Below are positions 7,363 through 13,745 of a DNA stretch of 13,745 bases, piece after piece. The DNA comes from Pseudomonadota bacterium (GTDB lineage Bacteria > Desulfobacterota > Desulfobacteria > Desulfobacterales > Desulfobacteraceae), in NCBI GenBank assembly GCA_018812385.1, contig JAHJDU010000218.1, positions 1 through 13,745 on the forward strand. Reading direction: 5' to 3'. The translations under genes and the position numbers were made by a program. The notes beneath the pieces are model-generated. The model was given only the letters and a program-made list of their open reading frames with translations, was not told the origin of the DNA and ran no database searches. Positions within the stretch are counted from its first letter, which is position 1. Each line of letters begins with the position of its first letter.

Positions 7363-7419
7363 AGCCTTTTTAAGACGACATCATAGATTTGAAGAGATAG
7401 CTCATAAAAGGAAATCAAT

Positions 7420-8820
7420 ATGATTAAAACTGAGAGTTCCATTCAGGAATTACAAAAAAAAATTGAACTTTATCAATTGATGTTTGATAATATCAATGCT
7501 GGAAGCGCCATCACAGATGCAGACGGTTATATCACCCATTTTAATAAACCCTATGGCCGTTTTTTAAATCTTGACCCAGATGCCCAGATCGGCAGGCATT
7601 GTACGGAAGTGATTGAAAACAGCAGAATGCATATCGTTGCCAGGACTGGAAAAGCGGAAATCAATAAATCACACCGAATAAACGGGCATGATATGGTTGT
7701 TCAAAGGATTCCCATTAAAAAAGACGGCAAAGTGATTGCCGTCTATGGTCAGGTCATGTTCCAGAATATTGAAGAAGTAAAACAACTTGCGACAAAACTG
7801 TCCATGCTTGAATCAAAAGTCCAGCTGTTTGAAAAGGAACTCTTTGACCTTCGGTCAACAAAATATACATTTAATTGTATCATCGGAGAAAGCAGTGAAA
7901 TAAAATACCTGAAAAACGAAGCCCGAAAAGCTGCATTAAATGATTCAACCGTTCTGGTTACAGGAGAGAGCGGGACAGGCAAGGAGCTTTTCTCCCAGGC
8001 AATTCACAATGCAAGCCCGAGAAAGTTCCATCCCTTTGTTCGGATTAATTGTGCGGCAATACCAAAGGATCTTTTAGAGTCAGAATTGTTCGGGTATGTT
8101 GAAGGCGCTTTTACAGGGGCGAAAACCAAGGGGAAACCTGGAAAATTTGAGCTTGCCAACAATGGCACCATTTTCCTTGATGAAATCGGCGATCTGCCTA
8201 TTGAAATGCAACCCAAGCTGCTTCGGGTACTTGAAGAAAAGGAATTTGAAAGACTCGGCGACACCAAAATCATCAGATCTGATTTCAGGGTGATTTGTGC
8301 CACAAATCAAAATCTTGAAAATTTGATAGAAAAACAAAAATTCAGAAAAGACCTTTTTTATCGCCTGAATGTCATACCCATATATATCCCACCTTTAAGA
8401 ATGCGGCAAAAGGATATCATACCCCTTGCCATTCATCTTTTGAAAAAAATGACGCTGGCAGCCAATCGACCACAAATGGATATAGAAAAAAATGCGGAAA
8501 AAGAATTAAAAAACTATGCCTGGCCCGGCAATGCCCGTGAATTGTCCAATGTTCTTGAACGTGCCATGTATTCATCGGACAACAACACCATTTACAAGGG
8601 AGATCTGCCTTTTAATCTGGATTCCAATACACAGCCTCCAGGAAAAAAGAAAAAACCCACACTTAAAAATGTCCAGAACCAGGCCCAGATAAAAGCCATT
8701 TACCAGGCCCTTGCCAGGACAAATTACAACAAGGCAAAAGCGTCAAAACTACTTGGAATCCACAGGACACTGCTGTATAAAAAAATGAAAGAATACGATA
8801 TCGGGCTTAAACCTGAATGA
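7420..8820 (+). CDS. PAS domain-containing sigma-54-dependent transcriptional activator (Fis-type HTH)
   Basis: This 466-residue activator has three parts. An N-terminal PAS sensor spans about 15-115 (NINAGSAITDADGYITHFN), followed by a charged, probably coiled-coil linker at about 116-145. The AAA+ domain has Walker A GESGTGKE at 182-189, GAFTGA at 229-234 for contact with sigma-54, and Walker B IFLDEIGD at 251-258. A C-terminal Fis-like helix-turn-helix (about 420-460: NYNKAKASKLLGIHRTLLYK) binds DNA. There is no receiver domain, so the PAS domain probably senses a small molecule directly. ATG 7420 has AAAGGA at 7 nt. The divergent sigma-54 promoter and dyad make the dehydrogenase-TRAP operon the likely target. 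The CoA-transferase operon may be a second target. The inducer is unknown. Confidence 0.95.
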   Translation: MIKTESSIQELQKKIELYQLMFDNINAGSAITDADGYITHFNKPYGRFLNLDPDAQIGRHCTEVIENSRMHIVARTGKAEINKSHRINGHDMVVQRIPIKKDGKVIAVYGQVMFQNIEEVKQLATKLSMLESKVQLFEKELFDLRSTKYTFNCIIGESSEIKYLKNEARKAALNDSTVLVTGESGTGKELFSQAIHNASPRKFHPFVRINCAAIPKDLLESELFGYVEGAFTGAKTKGKPGKFELANNGTIFLDEIGDLPIEMQPKLLRVLEEKEFERLGDTKIIRSDFRVICATNQNLENLIEKQKFRKDLFYRLNVIPIYIPPLRMRQKDIIPLAIHLLKKMTLAANRPQMDIEKNAEKELKNYAWPGNARELSNVLERAMYSSDNNTIYKGDLPFNLDSNTQPPGKKKKPTLKNVQNQAQIKAIYQALARTNYNKAKASKLLGIHRTLLYKKMKEYDIGLKPE

Positions 8821-8843
8821 TCACCCGATTCCGAATTCTGCGA

Positions 8844-9980
8844 TCAGACGGAGAATTGCTCCCTATATGCGCAATTTCCTTTTATCCCTTTTTTCGAAAA
8901 TACAATCTGCCACAATTGATTCCTTCTTGACCTGAAACTACCTGCACATAAAAGAAGATAATAGGTCCACATACGGTAAAACCTTTCATCATAGGCCTCT
9001 TTAAGTCTGGTCCAATTTTTTGTAAAATTATTGTGCCAGGCCATCAAGGTGCGATCATAATATTGTCCAAAGCTATGCCAATCCTCGAGTACAAATAACC
9101 CTTCAAAGGCCGAGGTGATTTGTTTGGCCGATGGTAACATTGAATTGGGAAAAATATACTTATTAATCCACGGATCTGTTGAATCCACAGAAGAGTTTCC
9201 TGCTATCGCATGCAACAGAAAAAGACCATCTGATTTTAGACATTGGTGGACAACTTTTAAAAAAGTTCTATAATTTTTACTGCCTACATGTTCGAACATG
9301 CCTATGGAGACAATACGATCAAATTGTCCTTTTAACGCACGATAATCCTTTAATTCTACTTTCACATCAAGTCCCTGGCAAAATTTATTTGCAAATTCCA
9401 CCTGCTCCTGGGAAACAGTTATACCGTATACCTTTGCCCCATATTTTTCAGCGGCATATTTTGCAAAACTTCCCCAGCCACACCCAATATCCAAAACCTT
9501 CATACCCGGCTTTAATCCTATTTTTCGACAAACCAAGTCCAACTTTGCTTCCTGGGCCTCATCCAGTGTTTTCGCATTTTTCCAAAAAGCACAAGCATAG
9601 TTCATTCCTTTGTCCAGCATCATGGAAAAAAGGTGATTGCCGATGTCATAATGTCGTTTACCAATTATAAATGCCCTTGATCTGGTTTGGGCATTTATAA
9701 TCTTTGCCTTGAGCAGAACCCATAAAAATAGTATTGAATTTGTTCTTATTTTTTTGTCTACTCGGGCATCTAAGATTTTTTTAAAGAATTGATCAAGGGC
9801 TTCACAATCCCACCAGCCATCCATGTAGCTTTCCCCCAGAGCAAGAGAGCCTCCTGATAAGACCCTTTCATAAAACCCGGTATTGTGTATCTGGATATCC
9901 CAAGGCCTGCTCCCATTAATTTCAATATCTAACGGCGTAAGGATCGACTGTATATTTTTTTCTATTTTTGATTCCATCAT
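8844..9980 (-). CDS. cfa: Cyclopropane-fatty-acyl-phospholipid synthase
   Basis: This 378-residue enzyme transfers a methylene group from S-adenosylmethionine to double bonds of membrane phospholipid acyl chains. It aligns along its length with E. coli Cfa (382 residues). Shared landmarks are GESYMDGWW near the N-terminus, the SAM-binding VLDIGCGWG at 162-170, GMFEHVG with Glu230, LLHAI with His257, DPWINKYIFPN and YDRTLMAWH. Cys130 (YACAFW) and a Tyr at 307-308 match other active-site positions. I chose ATG 9980, with AAGGA 7 nt upstream, over a TTG at 10016 that would overlap the preceding gene and lacks a ribosome site. It lies 16 nt after the GNAT-fused CoA-transferase gene, as last gene of that operon. 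That setting is unusual for a membrane-lipid enzyme. Confidence 0.95.
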   Translation of the reverse strand: MMESKIEKNIQSILTPLDIEINGSRPWDIQIHNTGFYERVLSGGSLALGESYMDGWWDCEALDQFFKKILDARVDKKIRTNSILFLWVLLKAKIINAQTRSRAFIIGKRHYDIGNHLFSMMLDKGMNYACAFWKNAKTLDEAQEAKLDLVCRKIGLKPGMKVLDIGCGWGSFAKYAAEKYGAKVYGITVSQEQVEFANKFCQGLDVKVELKDYRALKGQFDRIVSIGMFEHVGSKNYRTFLKVVHQCLKSDGLFLLHAIAGNSSVDSTDPWINKYIFPNSMLPSAKQITSAFEGLFVLEDWHSFGQYYDRTLMAWHNNFTKNWTRLKEAYDERFYRMWTYYLLLCAGSFRSRRNQLWQIVFSKKGIKGNCAYREQFSV

Positions 9981-9996
9981 GTAACTATCCTTAACA

Positions 9997-11889
9997 CTAA
10001 TCAGCCGCTTCTGCAAGATTCATTGTCATATACACTTCAGAATCATCATATTTGAGCCGGGCATCAGGGAATCTTTTTAGAAATACATTCTGCATATTCT
10101 TATTACTGCGAAGCATTGTTGCCGAAAATTTTAAAAATTCATTTTCCCTGGCAATTTTTTCAAGCACCCTTAACAGATAACTGCAGATACCAAGCCCCTG
10201 GAAATCCTCTCTTACAACAAAACCAACTTCAACTGTGTTCTCGTTCATTTTGGCATATGACCCAATAGCCATGATTTCCTTATGCCCGCCTCTCTGCACC
10301 AGACCAATAATCGCCATATTGTTATGATAATCTATACTGGCCCATTGCTTATTAACCATTTCATGGGAAATGAATTCGCTGAAGAATCTTTGATACAATG
10401 TTTCTTTCTTCAGGGAGTAGATAAAATTACGTGATGCCAATTCATCTGAAGGAAGTATCGGACGAAAAGTGATGGTTTTACCATTGGGAAGCATCAGGCT
10501 GCTTTTGTAGTTTTCAAGAAACAGTAAATCCGCTTTGGCCGGGGGAAGCTGGCCTATAAAAATATAGTGATGTTTTTTAGCGACCTTGATCAAGTCTTCC
10601 CTGAATTTGGGATGAGCGATCTGGGCAAGTTCAATCACCCGCTGATAGATGCTCTTTCCCTGTAGTTCGGCAACACCATATTCTGTAACAATAAAGTTGA
10701 TATCTCCGCGGGTAGTGGCAACTCCGGCTCCTTCACTTAAAGAAGCAACAATGCGTGAAATCTGACCATCCTGAGCAGTAGAAGGAAGAGCGATGATGGA
10801 AAAACCATTCTTTGACATGGCGGTTCCCCGCAGGAAATCGACCTGATTACCAATACCGCTGTAAAAAAGGTAACCAATCGAATCCGTATTTACCTGCCCC
10901 GTCAAATCCACTTCCAAAGCCGAGCTGATGGAAACCATGTTGTCGTTCCGCGCAATTACCGTTGGATCATTTACAAATTCGGATGATCTGAAATAAAAGG
11001 TGGGGTTGTTGTTAATGTGGTCGTAAAGCTTCTTAGTACCCATGCACATGGAGGCTACCACGCGCCCGGGCAGTAATCTCTTTTTACGATTGGTGATAAC
11101 GCCTTTTTCAAAAAGCGGCAAGAACCCGTCCGTGATCAGCTGTGTGTGGACCCCCAGGTCTTTCTTGTCTTCCAGATATTTCAGAATCGTATACGGCAGC
11201 TGTCCAAAACCAATCTGGATGGTAGCGCCATCTCCGATCAGCTGGGAAACATAATGACCGATCCTTTTGGAGATATCATTATCCAGTATGTCTATCAGAC
11301 TTTCAACCAGTGGTTCTTCATGGAAAACCAGGTAGTGGATCTTGTCAACATGTACAAAACTGTCCCCCAGGGTTCGTGGCATTCGAGGGTTTACCTGGGC
11401 AATGACCAATTTGGCATTCTCAATGCCGGAACTGGTGATATCTACTGAAACTCCAAGGCTGCAGTATCCGAAACGATCCGGCACACTTACCTGAACCAGG
11501 GCCACATCCAGCCCGATCCTATGGCTGGCAAACAAACCCGGTATTTGCGACAGATATGCTGGAATATAGTCGAGTTTACCTTCAAAAGCAGCTTTGCGAA
11601 GCCGCCGGCTAATAAAAAAAAGCTTCAGGGCAAACCGTTTCAGGAACGACTCGTCGTCCATATAATCGGCCAGGGTGATGGGCAGCATCTGATAAATAAT
11701 CATGTTTTTCTTGCTGCGATCATTCACCATGGACTTGATAAGATGCTGGGGTTCGCCACATCCTGTGCCGATGAATATCCGGCTTCCGTTTTCGATTCTG
11801 GATATGGCCATTTCAGCGCTGACCTGCTTGTCTCCACCGGGAGCTTCCAGCCAGAACTGCTGCGAATTACCATTTAAATTCTCTACCAT
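9997..11889 (-). CDS. Acetyl-CoA hydrolase/transferase fused to a C-terminal GNAT acetyltransferase domain
   Basis: This 630-residue protein has two modules. Residues 1 to about 455 form an acetyl-CoA hydrolase/transferase of the 4-hydroxybutyrate CoA-transferase type. Visible motifs include GYCSLGVSVD, IGFGQLPYTIL, the late ALPSTAQDGQISRIV and VTEYGVAELQGKS, which close the CoA-transferase fold. Residues from about 467 form a GNAT N-acetyltransferase, with the acetyl-CoA-binding loop REDFQGLG (Gln564 to Gly567). In related transferases the catalytic Glu lies in an HTEM-x-SDG motif; here the equivalent reads HTQLITDG, with Gln250 (codon CAG, 11142-11140). This may alter or abolish CoA transfer. 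ATG 11889 has AAGGTGG at 8 nt and lies 15 nt after gctB. Substrates of both domains are unknown. Confidence 0.9.
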   Translation of the reverse strand: MVENLNGNSQQFWLEAPGGDKQVSAEMAISRIENGSRIFIGTGCGEPQHLIKSMVNDRSKKNMIIYQMLPITLADYMDDESFLKRFALKLFFISRRLRKAAFEGKLDYIPAYLSQIPGLFASHRIGLDVALVQVSVPDRFGYCSLGVSVDITSSGIENAKLVIAQVNPRMPRTLGDSFVHVDKIHYLVFHEEPLVESLIDILDNDISKRIGHYVSQLIGDGATIQIGFGQLPYTILKYLEDKKDLGVHTQLITDGFLPLFEKGVITNRKKRLLPGRVVASMCMGTKKLYDHINNNPTFYFRSSEFVNDPTVIARNDNMVSISSALEVDLTGQVNTDSIGYLFYSGIGNQVDFLRGTAMSKNGFSIIALPSTAQDGQISRIVASLSEGAGVATTRGDINFIVTEYGVAELQGKSIYQRVIELAQIAHPKFREDLIKVAKKHHYIFIGQLPPAKADLLFLENYKSSLMLPNGKTITFRPILPSDELASRNFIYSLKKETLYQRFFSEFISHEMVNKQWASIDYHNNMAIIGLVQRGGHKEIMAIGSYAKMNENTVEVGFVVREDFQGLGICSYLLRVLEKIARENEFLKFSATMLRSNKNMQNVFLKRFPDARLKYDDSEVYMTMNLAEAAD

Positions 11890-11904
11890 GGATGGGCCAC
11901 CTTG

Positions 11905-12675
11905 CTACCTGCCGATCACATAGCGATATGGATCAACCTCTTCCCTTAATATGGTAAGTTCATATTTCTGCGGGGGCAATGTCTCCACCATATTGGATGC
12001 AGTAAGCAGTTCAAACCCGCAGTTTTCCTGAACATCTTTTATAGAATATCCCGGATTGATGGAAGCAACCCGCATTCGTTTGGTTTTTGGTTCAAAATCC
12101 ATAACCGCCATATTGGTAATAATTTTGTAAGGTCCGCTGCCAAGCGGCAGCCCTGACTCCTCTCTGGAATTGCCACCCTCAAGCCACCCCGGAGTGGTTC
12201 TAAAGTCGAGTTTTTCCACAAATCTACGTTTATCCTGGGGTGTCATTACCATCATCCGCCAGCAAAATGATGCAAAATCATTGGCGCCGCCGCTGCCTGG
12301 AAGCCGGACTTTGGGTTTTTGATGATCAGGGCCGATGATGGTCGAATTCAGGTTGCCATACATGTCGATCTGGGCACCACCTAAAAAAGTATAATCAACA
12401 AAACCTCTTGAGCAGGCCTCCATTGTATCCCCCATGCTGCCGGCCATGGCTGCTTTATAAAACGTCCGGGAGTCACCGACGGATATGGGCATTTCAGGAA
12501 GCTTCGGACGTATTCCTCCTGCCTCAAAAATAATTACCAGATCAGGCGCGCTTGTTTTTTGTGCAAGCATTGTCGCCGCGCATGGGGCCCCGGTTCCGAC
12601 ACCAACTGTGGCGCCGTTTTCGAGCTCTCTGGCTGCAACGCATATCATCATTTCTATTTCAGTGTATTCTGCCAC
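11905..12675 (-). CDS. gctB: CoA-transferase beta subunit, glutaconate CoA-transferase subunit B family
   Basis: This 256-residue subunit carries the expected catalytic glutamate of class I CoA-transferases. Glu51 in IIFEAGG matches Glu54 of Acidaminococcus GctB (VESG), the residue that forms the enzyme-CoA thioester. Other shared stretches are SVGDSR (65-70), GGAQID-x-YGN-x-NST (99-111), GSGGAND (127-133) and the TPGWLEG loop near 161. It should pair with the adjacent alpha subunit to move CoA from a donor such as acetyl-CoA to a carboxylic or dicarboxylic acid. The start is GTG at 12675. Its ribosome site AAGGAGG lies inside the last codons of gctA, so the two subunits are coupled. The true acid substrate may not be glutaconate. 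Confidence 0.92.
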   Translation of the reverse strand: MAEYTEIEMMICVAARELENGATVGVGTGAPCAATMLAQKTSAPDLVIIFEAGGIRPKLPEMPISVGDSRTFYKAAMAGSMGDTMEACSRGFVDYTFLGGAQIDMYGNLNSTIIGPDHQKPKVRLPGSGGANDFASFCWRMMVMTPQDKRRFVEKLDFRTTPGWLEGGNSREESGLPLGSGPYKIITNMAVMDFEPKTKRMRVASINPGYSIKDVQENCGFELLTASNMVETLPPQKYELTILREEVDPYRYVIGR

Positions 12676-12677
12676 GA

Positions 12678-13667
12678 TTACGCCTCCTTATGTAAAAGCA
12701 ATTCTTTAGCTCTGAGTTCACGCATTTTTCTGGGCCCACCGTTTCTATCGATGTAATCATCGTGGTCCTTGCACTCAAATATGTTGCGGTTTAAAAACGC
12801 CTTGAATTTCTCAGGATCCTTTTCAACAGCCATCCATTCCCTCAGGTGGTCCTCGTCTGAAAAATACTCATACGCCATGGTTCCGGGATATGCCCCAAAC
12901 GGAACTTCGCATACGGCATCAACAAGAATATACGGAATGCGGGTTAAAGACGGATCTCTTGTGATCTCATCGTTGCGGATCAACTTCTCGGTTGTAATGA
13001 TTAATCGCCTGCTGGCGTTGGCCAGCTCCAGGTCGGCTACGGCTATCCCCTTAAATCTTGCGTTCCCAAAGACATCTGCCTCATGAACGTGTATGACCGA
13101 GACATCGGGATAAAGGGCTGGCATGAGCACAAGCTTTTTCCCGGTGTATGGGCACTTTGTTATTTTTGCGGCACTATATTTAAATGTATCCGTTCCCATC
13201 ATATTCCTTGTGGGAATATAGGGCACACCCATTGCCGCAGCCTTTAATCTTGCAGCAAGGCTGTAGTTGGTCCATTCTGTAACCTTGACCCTGCCGGATT
13301 GAAGATAGCTTCGGGAACAGGGGGAAAGCCCTCGTGCCTCAAGCCCCACGACATAAGCCACATCAAGCCGGTTGTAAACCTCTCCGGCACTCAGAACTTC
13401 CATGTCATGGGTTGCCGTATGCCCTGCAAATCCCATGTTTTTTCTTTTCTGCCGGACAATTTCGTGACATGCTGCAATAGGGGTTCTGTTGGCCCCGAAT
13501 CCTCCTATTGCCAGATAGTCGCCGTCATGAACATATTTTGCTATGGCATCTTTAAGATCCATAACCTTATTTTCCATCTTACGATTTTTTGTCCGGAAAA
13601 ACTCCCTGGCCTTGTCCGGATCCGGATCCGTGAACAATGTCCCTATTCCTTGATCAATAATATCCAA
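12678..13667 (-). CDS. gctA: CoA-transferase alpha subunit, glutaconate CoA-transferase subunit A family
   Basis: This 329-residue subunit closely follows Acidaminococcus GctA: KVMDLKDAIAKYVHDGD, then LAIGGFGANRTP, later VDVSVIH-type and IRNDEITRDP stretches, and FECKDHDDYIDR near the end. It forms the heteromeric transferase with GctB, which supplies the catalytic Glu. I place the start at TTG 13667, because AAGGAGG (13674-13680) sits 6 nt upstream. An upstream in-frame ATG at 13718 would translate through that ribosome site. The protein then has about 30 extra N-terminal residues (a GTLFTDPDPDKAREFF stretch) compared with classical GctA. I recall a similar extension in other anaerobe homologues but cannot check it here. 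It is the first gene of the four-gene operon. Confidence 0.92.
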   Translation of the reverse strand: MDIIDQGIGTLFTDPDPDKAREFFRTKNRKMENKVMDLKDAIAKYVHDGDYLAIGGFGANRTPIAACHEIVRQKRKNMGFAGHTATHDMEVLSAGEVYNRLDVAYVVGLEARGLSPCSRSYLQSGRVKVTEWTNYSLAARLKAAAMGVPYIPTRNMMGTDTFKYSAAKITKCPYTGKKLVLMPALYPDVSVIHVHEADVFGNARFKGIAVADLELANASRRLIITTEKLIRNDEITRDPSLTRIPYILVDAVCEVPFGAYPGTMAYEYFSDEDHLREWMAVEKDPEKFKAFLNRNIFECKDHDDYIDRNGGPRKMRELRAKELLLHKEA

Positions 13668-13673
13668 AATAAT

Positions 13674-13680
13674 CCTCCTT
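13674..13680 (-). promoter_or_regulatory. Ribosome binding site fixing the TTG start of gctA
   Basis: A perfect AAGGAGG on the - strand lies 6 nt before TTG 13667. It decides in favour of the TTG over the in-frame ATG at 13718, which has no comparable site in view. Confidence 0.85.
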
Positions 13681-13729
13681 ACAAAATCATGAGTAAAATA
13701 AAAAAATGCGATCTGCAATCTTTATTGAA

Positions 13730-13745
13730 AGCAATTCATATACCA
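13730..13745 (-). promoter_or_regulatory. Candidate sigma-54 (-24/-12) promoter for the gctA operon
   Basis: On the - strand the window begins TGGTATATGAATTGCT. TGG and TTGCT are spaced with exactly 10 nt between GG and GC, as required for sigma-54, but the middle of the -24 box (TAT instead of CAC) is poor. The start of transcription would be near 13719, about 50 nt before the gctA start. The element touches the window edge, so flanking context is missing. Confidence 0.4.

Larger units (their letters stand above)
7091..7419. other. Divergent regulatory region between the dehydrogenase/TRAP operon and the sigma-54 activator gene
   Basis: No gene is seen in these 329 bases. The region holds a -24/-12 element firing leftward (7181-7196), an activator-type dyad (7339-7362), an AT-rich stretch (about 7281-7340) between them, and the ribosome site of the activator gene (AAAGGA 7407-7412). 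A TTGACA at 7223-7228 has no -10 partner. I could not identify a convincing sigma-70 promoter for the activator gene or a good IHF site. Confidence 0.75.

Noticed and set aside
8821..8865. AATTCT/AGAATT dyad between the activator gene and cfa as a terminator
   Set aside because: A 6-bp AT-rich stem with a 12-nt loop and no T tract; it also falls mostly inside the cfa coding end.
10014..10016. TTG as an alternative start of cfa, overlapping the preceding gene
   Set aside because: No ribosome site precedes it, whereas ATG 9980 has AAGGA at 7 nt and gives a length matching E. coli Cfa.

Overview
The window looks like a chromosomal segment from an anaerobic, organic-acid-degrading bacterium of the Desulfobacterota, most likely a Desulfobacteraceae-type sulfate reducer. 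This placement is inferred from gene content: Liv-type ABC permeases, a TRAP transporter, GctAB-type CoA-transferases, a GNAT-fused acetyl-CoA hydrolase/transferase and a PAS/sigma-54 activator. No rRNA or other marker gene confirms it. Genes are densely packed, and no RNA genes, insertion sequences, CRISPR arrays or phage genes are visible.

Region 1 (1-2986, + strand) is the tail of an ABC transporter operon. It holds the last codons of an upstream gene (probably a LivF-like ATPase), then livH and livM permeases and an alpha/beta hydrolase, all tightly spaced. It meets region 2 convergently at 2987-3038.

Region 2 (3039-7090, - strand, read right to left) is a short-chain dehydrogenase resembling 3-hydroxybutyrate dehydrogenase, a possible 26-codon leader ORF, and a DctP-QM TRAP transporter. 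A long hairpin separates dctP from dctQM. A well-spaced -24/-12 (sigma-54) promoter lies upstream of the dehydrogenase.

Region 3 (7091-7419) is the divergent control region. It contains the sigma-54 promoter and, about 140 bp upstream of it, a dyad that could bind an activator. Region 4 (7420-8820, + strand) encodes a PAS-AAA+-Fis sigma-54 activator that probably binds there.

Region 5 (8844-13667, - strand) is a tight four-gene operon: gctA, gctB, a 630-residue acetyl-CoA hydrolase/transferase fused to a GNAT domain, and cfa. A second, weaker -24/-12 candidate sits at the window edge upstream of gctA.

A coherent but unproven reading is a carboxylic-acid module. The TRAP system imports an oxo- or hydroxy-acid, the dehydrogenase interconverts its hydroxy and oxo forms, and GctAB activates an acid by CoA transfer, with one or both operons under the PAS/sigma-54 activator. 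The points most worth a second look are Gln at the expected catalytic-Glu position of the GNAT-fused CoA-transferase, loss of the usual SDR tetrad Asn in the dehydrogenase, the sigma-54 promoter plus dyad, the dctP-dctQ hairpin, and cfa placed inside a CoA-transferase operon.
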